Assembly: GCA_026315105.1 (NCBI GenBank)
Contig: CM048745.1
Location: 540,592,758-540,656,757, forward strand
Source: Locusta migratoria
Taxonomy: Eukaryota; Arthropoda; Insecta; Orthoptera; Acrididae
DNA length: 64,000 nt
Reading direction: 5' to 3'
The translations under genes and the position numbers were made by a program. Shown piece after piece: positions 44,601 to 55,833 of this stretch (position 1 is the stretch's first letter; each line of letters begins with the position of its first letter). Below the pieces are notes generated by a model, which saw nothing but the letters and a program-made list of their open reading frames with translations, did not search any database and was not told where the DNA came from.

Positions 44601-45630
44601 TTAACTGTTGGATGCTGCTGAATGTATACCCTTATACCTACGTCATAAATCTAAGATAGCGAATGGTTGGCAGTAGCGTATCAGTAGTTTCTTAAGTTTT
44701 CTACCCTGGTAAGTGATTGATAGGCAAAATGATTGGAAGGCAACAACCAATCAGCAACTAGCACCCTGGGGGTGTTTCCTGCTGCGAGGAAACAAGCTAT
44801 GGTGTACAAGGAAGATAAGATACGCAATGATACAGAATAAAATCTTCGTATAGCACGTCTACCTTATGAGAGAGGCGTCAGCGAACGTATAGGCAAGGTC
44901 CTTATCCGTGGAGGAATCAATCCGATTTTCGAGAGTGGTTACAAGATCCGTGACCTGTTGAGGCCCACGAAGGATCCCATAAATTCCCTCCACACTGCAG
45001 GCGTGTATGAACTCCAATGTGAATGAGACGAAATTTATGTTGGTGAAATCGGAAGACCCATCAGCACTCGTGTTTGGGAATATGAACGTTACATACGACT
45101 GGGGCAAGACAACAAGTCAGCTGTGACAGATAACCAGAAGGAATGCGGCAGTACTATTAACTTCCGAGAACCTCGCGTGCTTGACCGGGAACCGTGGATG
45201 CAACAACGCAAAATAAGAGAAGCCATCGAGAGAATTAAAGGACCTAACAACATGATTAGGGAGGAAGGCTACAAGTTACCTTCGACGTGGCTGCCAGAAA
45301 TCCCTGTCTAGCGGACCGCGTGTGTGCGCCAACCAGCGGCTCCACTTGACCCGGGCTCTGCAGTATAAACAGCGGCCACAGTAGAACTGACGCGCGGCCT
45401 GAACGTTCGCAGCAGGAAACACCATCTCCTGCGTGCTAGATGAAGATTGGCTGTTCCTTTCCAATCAGATACAAGATTTTGCCTACCAATCACTTACCAG
45501 GGTAATAAACGTAAGAGCCTGCTGGTACGCTACTGCCAATCATTCACCATCTTAGATGTATGCGTCGGAATCAGATAACCGAAAAAAATCATGGTATATA
45601 AGGGTATACAATCAGCAGCATCCTGTTACT
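44600..45630 (+). pseudogene. Penelope-like element: GIY-YIG endonuclease between inverted arms
   Basis: From about 44862 the plus strand reads KVLIRGGINPIFESGYKIRD, LLRPTKDP, TAGVYELQCE-stop-DEIYVGEI, RPISTR, GQDNKSAV, then REAIERIKGPNN, ending at the 45309 stop. GVY...YVG, followed by the Arg/Glu-containing helices, is the GIY-YIG nuclease that ends Penelope-like retroelement proteins. One in-frame TGA (near 45028) disrupts it. Inverted arms of roughly 160-200 bp flank it: ACCCTGGTAAGTGATTGATA (about 44703) against the inverse near 45495, and GTTTCCTGCTGCGAGG (about 44774) against the inverse near 45407. The reverse transcriptase part is missing, so this is a 5'-truncated copy. Confidence 0.7.
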
Positions 45631-45689
45631 ATTGATGAGCTAATGGTTTGTATTTCAGGGTTAACCAAGTGCACGTTACACTTGACTTG

Positions 45690-46100
45690 TTCAGGTAGCA
45701 CCGCAGGCATTGACTGCACGGTAGAAGGCACGGGCCGCTGAGTAGCGCGGACGCCCCCCAGTCGGCGGCTCGCAGCCCAGCGGTGACGACCACCCGTGCC
45801 GCGTTTCATATTCATGGCGCGTCAAGACCAGTCCGGCCGAATGCGGCCTCGTATAAATTTATCGCCACGTAAACACGTTATTAATGGCGCCACCGCGAAA
45901 CCCGGCGCCGCGCCTCACCTCGCGTCCGCTCGCCCGCCGAGTGATTGGATGGCAGTTGATCTCACTCGCCAGTTCAGGCTGCGGCCGCAGTCGTAAAGCA
46001 GAGCAGTTGCGTCTCTCGAGGACGTCAAACGGCCGGAGCAGATGTCATATATCCGGAGGACGTATAAGGCCGGAAGAGGAGCTGTCTTTCGTTTTGTGAC
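45690..46100. other. GC-rich island with TATA-like sites
   Basis: CpG-rich non-repeat DNA (GCGCCGCGCCTCACCTCGCG, 45903-45922) with TATAAATTTA (45852-45861) and TATTAATGGCGCCACCGCG. Could be a promoter or enhancer; no exon supported. Ends 270 bp before a TAA-flanked element. Confidence 0.4.
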
Positions 46101-46366
46101 GCCTGGGTGCCCATTATTATTGAAAGAAACTCGCCTGTCGTTTCAGAATCTGTGCGCATAGTAAAAATTTTTAACGACTGCCCAGCGGTTGGTAGAAACG
46201 CCATACGACTGACACCGCGTGTCAGATACTTCCTGCGTGCCAAACCGAGACTCGAAACTTGACCCGATGACTTTCACAAGCAAGTGCTCTCCCGACTTAA
46301 CCAAGCGCAACTGCCGACCCACCCTCCGCTACTACCACGTCTCCTACCCTTCCGAACTGTGTTTAA

Positions 46367-47325
46367 CAAGGAAAGTACTTGGGCTCGAACAAACACATAT
46401 ACACCAAAATCGTATGAGACTCAAATTCAAATGTTTGTATAGCTTATGGGACTTAACTACGGGGTCATCAGTCCCTAAACTTACAAACTACTTATGAACT
46501 AACTAAGACTAAGGACGGCACAAATATCCATGCCCGAGGGGGGATTCGAACCCCCGACCGTAGTGGCCGTGCAGACCGTGACTGAAGCGCCTCAGTCCCC
46601 TCGGCCACCGCGGCCGGCAATCGTATGAGAGATAATGTAAAGATCCCTTATTGCACTAGCGATACTCCCACATCTGCAAAACTATGCAGTCGTCCGTTAG
46701 AGGCCTCTGCGTGTGCCATGCAACATTGCACTTTGACCTGCCGGTTCGCCAGTAGGGACGATGCAGTTTGCCTCCGAAGTCGCGTTTTGTGACGTTATGT
46801 TTGTGGTGAAGCGTTACATGGGGCGGCGATTGGCAATCAATCCTGATAATGTATTGCGATTGGTTGAGAGTTAAGAAGAACCCTTCTTCGTGAAGATGGT
46901 ATTAGTGTAGAAGATGAATCATTCGCATGCTTTCTCGTATGTTATTGTACAGAAAAATGAGCATAAGTTAGATACTGTTGTAACACTATAATGATAATAG
47001 GCATGATAATGACGAACAACTCATTGCAAGCGGTAGTGCTACGGTAAGTGCTGGAGGAGGCGATGGAAGCAGTGGCAGTGAATACCTAGTCATCCGAGTT
47101 TGATGACAATACGCTAGAGAACATGTACGATGATTATTACATAAGGTATAGTTACGATATCTGTATTACGTATGATGTCTACAATTACATCTAGAGTGCT
47201 ATCTAGAGCATGATTGCAAAGTTTTGCATAAAATCGACATCCACCAGCACACTGAGGTGTACGAAGAGATCCTGTAAGCAAACGTTCATACAGATATGTT
47301 TGTTCGAGCCCAAGTACTTTCCTTG
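46367..47325. mobile_element. TIR element with TAA duplications, copy 2
   Basis: Ends CAAGGAAAGTACTTGGGCTC in both orientations, TAA at 46364-46366 and 47326-47328. About 760 bp without the inserted SINE. Aligns with copy 1 across TCGTCCGTTAGAGGCCTCTG and GGTATTAGTGTAGAAGATG. No transposase. Confidence 0.8.
46420..46618 (-). repeat. Full-length SINE inside TIR element copy 2
   Basis: TTCAAATGTTTGTATAGC tail to CCACCGCGGCCGGC head. Exact AATCGTATGAGA at 46408-46419 and 46619-46630; copy 1 holds the uninterrupted site at about 9945-9956. Confidence 0.95.
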
Positions 47326-47701
47326 TAAGTTCTGCTGCGTACCTTATGAGACTGGATCTCGAAGAAAGGCCAAAGTTTGCTACGCCCCATAAGCGCAAGT
47401 TAGTTCAAACATTTATGGAAACATGTTTTAGCCACACTTTCGGACGACAGACCTTTGTGTTCCGAGCGCGAATGTTTGGAGCCCTTGCTACTGAAAGGTG
47501 AAGAAGCAATTAAATTTACATCAATATAAACTACCTCACGTTATGACGGAGGGTACTTAATGTACCACTGTCAATCCTGCCTTTTCTGCTCCAGCCGTGT
47601 GTGGTTCGCGAGGAAACCCAATGTAGGCAAGGCTCCCACGTAGACTGTAATTTTAGCCTCTTACTCTCTTCGCGAGATGTACACAGCAGGAAGAAATAGA
47701 C

Positions 47702-47943
47702 GGTGTTATGCATCACTAGTCCAAGCGCCATATGTCATCACTGACATAATATAACCTAAATTTTACATGTTCTTGAAATTTATTTATTTATGAATGTTTC
47801 TCAACTTTTTGTTCCAAAGAAGGGTTAGTGTACATTCACTTAGTAGTGAAATCTCACTGTACATAACTACTAAACAGCACTAATTGCGCTCACATCAGAA
47901 ATATAAAGTAATGGCGCTTGGTCTTGTGATGCATAACACGGTC
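47702..47943. repeat. Short inverted repeat, possible MITE
   Basis: GGTGTTATGCATCACTAGTC...CAAGCGCCAT (47703-47732) and the inverse ATGGCGCTTG...GTGATGCATAACAC (47911-47941), 180 bp apart. No transposase or target duplication determined. Confidence 0.5.
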
Positions 47944-48043
47944 CAAATATTTCGATTGCCTCTTCTAAGAACATTCACTGTCGCAACTACGACAGTTAAC
48001 CATCCGGTAATGCAGGACGCCTCTCTTCCACCGTCTGCCATTG

Positions 48044-48920
48044 GTAGGGTGACCAGACGTCCAGATCAGTTCGCACATGTCCTCCTTTCAGCTCTTTGTC
48101 CGAAGTCCGGGGAGATTTTTACTTTGTACTCCTTTTTCGCAAAGTTGAGAGTAATAAAATTATATTTACAATTAGTCTCTTTCTATTGTTCTTTTCTTAG
48201 ATACTTTATTAATAGGCTCTGCATTCGTGATAAATACGCGCGAAGGCAGTACTGCAGGTGGCAGCAGGATCGTCGATTTTATCATAGATCGAGCCATAAA
48301 TGAGTATCTTCAGATCCGGATTCACCTTGTCTTGCCTTGGCAGTTGGCATTGTAGGTTTCAAGTCGAGCGCGTGTTACTTGTGAGTGTAAATTCCTGTTC
48401 ATTGTAACCGAGTGAGTTTCAAAAAATATCTGACAAATTCTGGAATAGAATAATAATGATCCCGAATTTAGTGTGTTACCTTGTAGTAAAAAATGGGCAA
48501 AGTTTTGCGACAGTAAATATGTTGATTGTCATTCAAAATTGTTAAAACTTTCTAAATACTTTTTCAGTATGTCAGGGCACAATGCAAGTGCGGGAAGAAT
48601 ATTTTCATTTACTACCAAACAGTTGACTAATGTCAGAAGTAGAGTGTACCTTGAATATATTAATGGAATGTTGATGGACAATGGTCCAACAAATTTAAAG
48701 GAATATTCATGTGCACCTTTTTACAACTATCTGTTAAGCAAGCATAAACTTCTGCAGTAAATTGGATCAATAATTGTTAAGGATTGTGTGTTTTGTCTGT
48801 TAATAATAAAGTCATTTATTACATTTGAACGTATGTTTTGTGCGTCCTTTTTTTCTTTGTGTCCTGTTTTTTGAAGCTGTTTGTCCTTTTTTTTACAACT
48901 GAGTCCGGTCATTTCTGTAA
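48044..48920 (+). pseudogene. hAT transposase C-terminal relic
   Basis: Frame 48473-48760 reads LSKYFFSMSGHNASAGRIFS, TTKQLTNVRSR and INGMLM, matching the hAT C-terminal dimerisation domain (LSxPSxNAxVERIFS...RxxL). Outer limits are proposed from GGTGACCAGACGTCC (48051) and the inverse GAGTCCGGTCAT near 48900 with TGTCC-T-run motifs at both sides. N-terminal and catalytic parts are gone. Confidence 0.6.
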
Positions 48921-50060
48921 CACTTTCTGAAAGCGTAGGTCGAGAAAATATTAAGTACTGCTACTAGCTGGCGTCATCGTTTCTCCTAGCAAACTTGTGT
49001 TAGTCTTTGTATCTCTGGGCGATGAAGTACTGCCAACTCCGTAAGCCCGCGATGTCGATGTTAAGCGATGAAAGGAAGTCAATTTTGTAAATGTCAAGAG
49101 CAAGCACGCCATCAAAGTGCTGCTTCACCTTTATTGGCGTATTAACATTGAACAATAGGGTGGAAACTGTTCTGTGGCGGTAAACTTCGCCTTTTGATCC
49201 GTTATATTGTGCCCGTATTTTCGTGTTAAGTTTCATTTCATGCCACAATAACCCTCACAGGGATGCCTCTCCCTTTCAAGAGCTGTCTAATGATGATATC
49301 TCTCTCGTCATTCCTATTTAGAAAATCAAGTGGTTCAGTGTCTAACGAGGTTAATGAAAACCGTTGATATTGTTAATAAAAGATGGGCATTATTACGGGC
49401 GGGGGGGGGGGGGTTGAAAAGTAGGTTTCTTCTGTCGACTGTGGTCAGAGTTGCGCATGAAAGGAAAAAAAATAGACGAAATTGATTCACAACGGTAACG
49501 AGCATAAGCGCATACTATGTAGATTAACAGTCCCTATCAATAATGCCACGGAATTTTATCAGCAACCTATCTTCCAATTTTGTGCCACATCAAATTTATG
49601 TTTCAAACTTTTGGGACAACTTAAAAATACAATAAAAATAAATGCGTGTATTACATACAATAAAAGACAAAACCGTGCAGTACATGCAATAAAGTGTTTT
49701 ATGTGGTAACTGAAAATTGGCTCCCCCTTGAAACGAATAGGCGATCAATTTTTGATGTTTTGCGTACATCGATTGCAGAAAATTAGATATTATTCAGACG
49801 CCTCATGTGACTCGTGCTCGCGACTCTCCAATGTCTCGAGATAAGTAGTTAAAAAAACGCTGCTCCATACCATAGCACTCTCCCCATTAGATGTCATTCC
49901 AATAGTGGTTTTACTCGAGGATGACTAGTCGGAGCACGGTACCTCGTAATCAGCGCGGGTGCGCCTTGATACTGTCTGAATCAAGCCCGACAATGCAAAT
50001 TGATATATAACGTAGGAATTTACATTATCTGCCAATGGATCTTGAACTAAATCAACTGCA
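48921..50060. other. No recognised gene
   Basis: AT-rich, G13 run near 49401. Minus frame 49000-49248 not recognised. Confidence 0.4.
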
Positions 50061-50064
50061 AAAA

Positions 50065-50140
50065 TTGAAAAATTGTGCTCAGTGGGGATTTGAACCCAGG
50101 TCTCCTGTTTACTAGGCAGCTGCACTGACAATTACGGTTC
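50065..50140 (-). repeat. tRNA-like SINE head
   Basis: Minus-strand box B-like CCTGGGTTCAAATCCC and box A-like region; resembles the arms of the 36932-37246 palindrome. Confidence 0.6.
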
Positions 50141-50154
50141 CTGGACACAGTGAT

Positions 50155-50944
50155 TACCGCGACTACACAAATGATCAAAACCAGCTGCAAAATGATTTAG
50201 ATATTGGCGTGGTGCAAAAATTGCCAATTCACTCTAAACAATGAAAAGTGTGAAGCCATTCATAAGAGCACTAAAAGAAATCCGTTAAACTTCATTCATA
50301 TGATAAATAAGTCAAATGTAAAGGTCGTAAATTCAACTATATACCTATGAATAACAATTACGAACAACTTAAATTGGAAAGAATACACAGAAAAGATTGT
50401 AGGGAACGCAAACCAAAGGCTACGTTTCAATGGCAGAACACTTAGAAGATGCAACAGTTCTACTAAAGAAACTGCCTACACTACACTTGTGCGTCCTGTT
50501 TTAGAGTATTGTTTCGCACTGTGGGATTCACACCAGGTGTGACTGACGGATGATGTAGAGAAAGTTCAGAGAATGATAGCTCGTTTTGTATAATCGCGAT
50601 ATATGGGAAGAGAGAGTCACAGAAATGATGCACGAGTTCGGGGTGGAAATCATTAAAAGAAAGGCGTTGATCGTTGCACCGAGAATTAATTGCGAAATTT
50701 CTTCCACCAACATTCTCTTCCGATGCGAACATGTGTTAGAATCCATCTCCATAAAGGAGACATTATCATTGTGTTAAAATAAGAGAAATCAGACAGAAAC
50801 CTGCAAAATGAAAGATTTAGGTGTTCCTTTTTCTTGGGAACTATTGGAGAATGTAACTATAGAGAAATATCATAAAAGTGGTTCCATGAACCCTCTGCCA
50901 TGCACTTAAATGTGATTAGCGGAGTATTTCTGTAGATGTAGACT
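50155..50944 (+). pseudogene. CR1/Jockey-type LINE, RT tail fragment
   Basis: Translation gives NEKCEAIHKSTKRNPLNFI, TLRRCNSSTKETAYTTLVRP, VLEYCFALWDSH and VEKVQRMIARFV across several frameshifts, then the family 3' end CACTTAAATGTGATTAGCGG. Aligns with 26820-27505. Confidence 0.75.
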
Positions 50945-51139
50945 ACCCCAGCACGCATCCCGCCGATGAAAGTTTTCAACGTATCCTTACACTGCTCACA
51001 TAGTGCCCTTGCCATTCTTTACTCGAAACATTTCGCCAATTCCCATGACGGTACCGCCCTGGTGCGTATCCGCACTTACGAAAAGATCAGTGATCGTCTT
51101 CCCTTCAATTTCAGTAAGCTAGAACGTTATGACCACTTC
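50945..51139. other. No recognised feature
   Basis: Short interval; plus frame 50966-51196 not recognised and overlaps the Tc1 relic end. Confidence 0.3.
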
Positions 51140-52117
51140 CTAATATCCGGTATGTCCACCTTTGGCACGGATAACAGCAGCTGTATGTCTTGGTAGCTGG
51201 TATGTCGCTGGAGTGAGACTGCATGACATTTTAAAAGATAAGTCACCTAATTTCCGTACGTTCTGGGGAAGGGAGTGTGACGTTATGTTCAATCACATCC
51301 CAGATTTGTTCGATTGGGTTCATATCTGACGAGTTCGAGGGGGATAGCATATCAATACTTCATCACACCGCTGGTCTTGTGACATTGCGCGTTATCTAGT
51401 TGAAAAATGCGATGCCCTGCCTTTTGGAAACAAAATCGTCATAAAGGGATGTACGTTCTCTACAACCTGTGTAAGATACTTCTTGGCCGTCTTGGTATCT
51501 CGCATGAGCTTCACTGGACCCACGAATGCCCACGTCAATATTCTCGAGAGCATAATCGAGCCGCCGCCAGTTTGTCTCCTTCCCCTGAAAGACCACGGAT
51601 TGACACCCTCCCATCGACATGATAGAGTCATCAGATCATGGGACGCTTTACCGCTGATGAAATGAGCGTATTGCTTTCTTGGCCTAGAGAACCCTTGCGG
51701 GTTTTTTCGGCCTTCTTAGGGTAAGTCTTTTTATTTGACGTCGCGTGGACGACTTACGTGCCAATGATGATGAGATGATGATGATTAGGACAGCACACAA
51801 CACCCAGTCCCTTACCGGGAATCGAACCTGGGCCTCCTGCGTGGTAGTCAGCGACGCTGCCGCGGAGCTACGGAGGCTTTACCGCTGATGATAGACCTAG
51901 ATGCCGACGTCGTACTGGAAACGGTGACACATGCCTGGCTCGTTGACTGAGGAGACACACGGGTCGCAATGTTCGGTACACTGTGTATTCAATCACACTT
52001 GCCTAGCATTAAAGTCTGGTATTAGTTCCGCCACTGTCCGACGCCTGTTCCGTCTTTCGCGGTCTGACCCGCCCACGACGTGCAACATCTCTAAAGAATG
52101 GTGGACGCTTAACCCCT
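51140..52117 (-). pseudogene. Tc1-like transposase relic interrupted by a SINE
   Basis: The minus frame 51631-51392 reads GGGSIMLSRILTWAFVGPVK, KKYLTQVVENVHPFMTILFP, the standard central block of Tc1 transposases between the first and second catalytic Asp. The N-terminal part lies beyond the SINE at 51876-52117, and the C-terminal part (CACATCCCAGATTTGTTCGA on plus, encoding the antisense of a NPIEHIWDV-type motif) at 51290-51350. Substitutions and stops make it inactive. Confidence 0.8.
51661..51875 (-). repeat. tRNA-derived SINE (CTTGCGGGTTTTTTCGGCC type), 16-bp duplication
   Basis: tRNA-like head at right (minus-strand box B CCAGGTTCGATTCCCG), central TTATTTGACGTCGC and tail GAACCCTTGCGGGTTTTTTC. 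Exact GCTTTACCGCTGATGA at 51645-51660 and 51876-51891. Confidence 0.9.
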
Positions 52118-52447
52118 AGACCAATGTTTTTGAGTTCGCGACCCCCTCTTTCAAGTAAAACAAATTCTGGCGACTCCCCCTCTCCCATCGTACACAACTA
52201 TGTGCGTGAATTCGAAGACAGCGTATTTATTAGTTTCTTCTGCTGATAAAACAATCTTCTAAAAAAGATTCTACGTTTTAGGGTGAATTTTAGTCTATTT
52301 TCCGCAATGGGACACATTATCGTAATTTTACATTAATTTTGACAGATAAATATGTGTTGCATGACGAATGTTTCATATTGTAGGTAAGATTCGAAAGCGA
52401 ATTTTGCTCGTAAAGTCCCACTGTGTAGGCATTTTCTAAAGAAGTTG

Positions 52448-52468
<21 letters not shown>

Positions 52469-52482
<14 letters not shown>

Positions 52483-52577
52483 GGTCTTCAGTCCGGAGAC
52501 TGGTTTGATGCAGCTCTCCACAATACCCTATCCTGAGCAAGCCTCTTCATCTCCAAATAAGAATGGCAACCTACAAA
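52469..52577 (-). repeat. RTE LINE 3'-end fragment
   Basis: About 109 bp beginning GTTGTTGTTGTGGTCTTCAG and matching the first bases of the longer copy at 52703. Preceded by (TA)n at about 52448-52468. Confidence 0.85.
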
Positions 52578-52702
52578 GCCCAAAAGCCTTTTTTAAACGA
52601 TCAACGAACTTGTAATAGATTGATAACAAGATGCGTTAATGGCGGCCGTCTGTCGTTCGAACGGCTCGACTAGTATGATCGCGCTAGTATCGACTCTCGA
52701 TA

Positions 52703-53935
52703 TGTTGTTGTTGTGGTCTTCAGTCCGGAGACTGCTTTGATGCAGCTCTCCACAATACCCTATCCTAAGCAAGCCTCTTCATCTCCACATAAGAACGGCA
52801 ACCTACATCTGTCTGAATCTGCTTACTGTATCCATCTCTTGGTCTTCCTCTGCGGTTTTTACCCCACACACTTCCCTCCAACGCTAAATTCACAATTCCT
52901 TGATGTCTAAGAATGTGTCCTACCAATCTATCCCTTCTTTTAGTCAAGGTATGCCAGAAATTTCTTTTCTCCCCAATTCTGTTCAGTACCTCCTCATTAG
53001 TTACGCGATCCACCCACCTAATCTTCAGCATTCTTCTGTAGCACCATATTTCAAAAGCCTCTATCCTCTTCCTGTCCGCACTGTTTATCGTCCATGTCTC
53101 ACTCCCATACAAGGCAACACTCCATACAAATGCCTTCAGAAAAGACTTCCTTAGGCTTAAATCAATATTCGATGTTAACAAATTTCTCTTTTTCAAGAAC
53201 GCTTTCCTACCCATTGCCATTCTGCATTTTATATCCTCTGTACTGCGACCATCATTTGTTATTTTACTGCCCAAGTAACAAAACTCATCTACCTCCTTTA
53301 TTGCTTCGTTACCTAATCTAATTCCTTCAGCATCACCTGATTTTCTTACACTGCACTCCATTACCCTAGTTTTGCTCTTGTTAATGTTCATCTTATATGC
53401 ACCTTTCAGCACACTGTCCATTCCGTTCAATTGCTCTTCCAGGTCCTTTGCTGTATTTGACAGAATTACTATGTCGTCGGCAAAACGCAATGTTTTTAAT
53501 TCTTCGCCCTGAACTTTAATTCCTTCTCCAAATTTCTCCTTGCTTTCCTTTATAGCTTGCTCAATGTATAAATTGAATAACATTGGAGAAAAGCTACAAC
53601 CCTGTCGTACTCCCTTTCCAACCACTGCATCCCTTTCATGCCCTTCAACTCTGACAACCGGTGTCTGGTTTTTGTACAAGTTGTAAATAACCTTACGTTC
53701 CCTATATTTTACTCATGATTGCTTCAGAACTTGAAAGAGTTTATTCCAATCAACATTGTCAAAAGCCTTCTCCAAATCTACAAAAGCTAGAAATGTAGGT
53801 TTGCCCTTTCTTAATCTATCTTCTAGGATAAGCCGTAAAGTGAGTATTGCCTCCCGTGTTCCTACATTTCTCCTGAACCCAAACTGATCTTCCCCGAGGT
53901 CGGCTTCTACCAGCTTTTCCATCCTTCTGTATATA
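52703..53935 (-). pseudogene. RTE-clade LINE, RT and C-terminus
   Basis: The longest coding relic of the window. Minus strand: GEDQFGFRRNVGTREAI and LAFVDLEKAFDNVDW (RT motif A) at 53922-53716; an in-frame TGA (53713-53715); then VRQGCSFSPMLFNLYIEQAI (motif B), LRFADDIVILSN (motif C with catalytic DD), CYLGSKI, ALYGSETWTI and FEIWCYRRMLKIRWVDRV. A second in-frame stop replaces Gln after KRLA at 52765-52767. Apart from these two nonsense changes the frame is uninterrupted, so this is a young copy. It lacks the endonuclease part, being 5' truncated. Inserted in hAT copy 2. Confidence 0.9.
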
Positions 53936-54110
53936 ATTTGTGTTAATATATATATAAATTATCAAAATTACTTATTGGCTCTTGTTAAGCTACCTATGGA
54001 TTGGTTCATGAAAACAATATTTAGGCTTTTCTTTTATTTATCATTAACAAGGCGTATTTATTCTAAAAATAGTCGGTTCTATTAAAATCAGAATTGATGG
54101 TAACAAGGAA

Positions 54111-54732
54111 ACCTAAGTTCGTATGGCCCGCGGGCCAGATTACGGTCCATATTAGACTCGCGAAAGAAATTCCTGGCAAAGAGAGGGAGCTCTGGAAAAC
54201 GTCGTAAAGAAAGCAATAATGTTCGGAACACATAGATAAGTATAAACTTGTAAAATGGGGTAAATAATCCGTGTTTTGTGGCATGATTCCTTGACGTGGC
54301 GTGTTTGGAAAAGGTTCCGAATCATCGGTGCGTTACTGTGTAAGACGAGGCGGCCCGCGAGCTTAATTATGTATGTAAATCCGGCCCGCAAGTGTCGAAA
54401 AATTTGGCCACACCTGCCAAAACGTTCGGCAATGGTCTCTCCTCTGTTTCACCAATCACCACAGCATTCATGGAACACTCGACAAGTCGTGCCGTTTCCG
54501 CATTTTCTCCCGGCGAGCCTCCGGGTCATTACAGTCTGCCCTCTGTCCGATAGATGGCGCACGCATTCCCCGTTCTACAGACGGACAGCACGCTCACTGA
54601 TAGGACACGCACCGTGCAGGTGTCGACACGCGTTCATTCCTCGTCAGGTGTGCTGCTATCTCCTGGACGTTTTCTTTTATATCGGTAGTAGGTAGTGGTC
54701 ACTGTATACCTAACAGAGAGAGAGATTGACCC
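54111..54732. other. Possible degraded element; no gene
   Basis: GGCCCGCGGGCCAGATTACG (54127-54146) and GGCCCGCGAGCTTAATTATG (near 54351) resemble inner ends of hAT-like elements. 54.4-54.6 kb is GC-richer. No protein recognised. Confidence 0.35.
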
Positions 54733-55256
54733 AAGGTCAACACGGATTTAGAAAATATCGTTCATGCGAAATACAACTCTCTCTTTTACTCATACGAAGT
54801 GATAAGTGCTATCGACAAGGGATCTCAAATTGATTCCGTATTTCTTGATTTCCAGAAGGATTTTAACTGCACATCACCAACGGCTTTTCATTAAATTGCG
54901 TGGTTATGGTAATCGCCCCAAATTGGCGACTGGATAGGGGATTTCCTGTCAGAGAGAACACAGTTTGTAGTAATCGATGGTACGTCATCGACTAAAACAG
55001 AGGTGATATCGGACGTTCCACAGGGTAGTGTCATTGGTCCTCTGCTGTTCCTTAAAGTCCCATAAGCTATACAAACATTTGAACATTTGAAGAATAAAAT
55101 ACGAAAAATCAGAGCTCGAACGGAGAGATTCAGATGTTCTTTCTTCCCGCGCGCTATTCGAGAATGGAAAGGAAGATAAATAGTATAAAGGTGGTTCGAT
55201 GAACCCTCTGCCAGGCACTTAAATGTGATTTGCAGAGTATCCCATATAGATGTAGT
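54733..55256 (+). repeat. LINE with internal deletion bridged by a SINE tail
   Basis: 54733-55053 encodes QHGFRKYRSC, then VFLDFQK, then VPQGSVIGPLLF of the CR1/Jockey-type RT. At 55054-55090 sits a bare SINE tail (AAGTCCCATAAGCTATACAA...CATTTGAACATT). LINE 3' sequence then resumes at AGAATAAAATACGAAAAATC, about 640 bp downstream by alignment with 26553-27505, to the 3' end near 55256. Confidence 0.75.
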
Positions 55257-55823
55257 GGGGGGAGGGGTGAAGTGGGGTCAGTCGACCAGAGATTTCAAAA
55301 ATTGGAAAAAAATGCTAGTGACATGTAGGTCATCGCACTCTTTTATAACATAGATGTGGCGTAACGACCGTGACGGCAAAATTAGGCACATCAAGACTTA
55401 CTTTATAGGGGTATGTCTCCCCACGTATTGATTAGGGTTGAGGAGAAACGAATCTAGAGTAATATGTAGTCTCCGTCACCATCGTACACTGGATGTCAAA
55501 ACATGCCTGAAAATGCCAGTTCCTATCACTCACTGGAATACAATACCCATCAGTGTTCGCAACATTGTTGCGTCCATACAGTAGTCTAGTAGTTCTGTAT
55601 TTACACAGCGTGTTTGTCCACAGTACTACTGTTCACGATTGTTGGCATCCCGCGGCTTTCATGCGAATACGGGATCACTCAACGCCAGGGAGAGGACCGC
55701 GGACTGTTGTACATAGGTGACACCAACGGGCACGTGAATTCCACCGTCTGTTCACCCAAGTCGCCGTGCTTCGTACGTCACAGTAGACGTATTCGTATTT
55801 GGAGGCTCCGAGGCGAACTAACG
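55257..55823. other. No recognised gene
   Basis: Includes GGGGTGAAGTGGGGTCAGTC (55263-55282). Frames are short and unrecognised. Confidence 0.4.
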
Positions 55824-55833
55824 TTGCCAGAAA

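Larger units (their letters stand above)
52121..54110. mobile_element. hAT element, copy 2, split by RTE LINEs
   Basis: Left end CAATGTTTTTGAGTTCGCGA and CAAGTAAAACAAATTCTGGCGA align with hAT copy 1. Homology runs to about 52445 (AAGTCCCACTGTGTAGGC) and resumes at about 53961 (TTACTTATTGGCTC...GATTGGTTCATGAAAAC). The right terminus is not recognisable. It begins immediately after the Tc1 relic. Confidence 0.65.

Noticed and set aside
47702..47943. Firm call as a MITE of a named superfamily
   Set aside because: The inverted repeat is clear, but no target duplication or second copy was found in this window.
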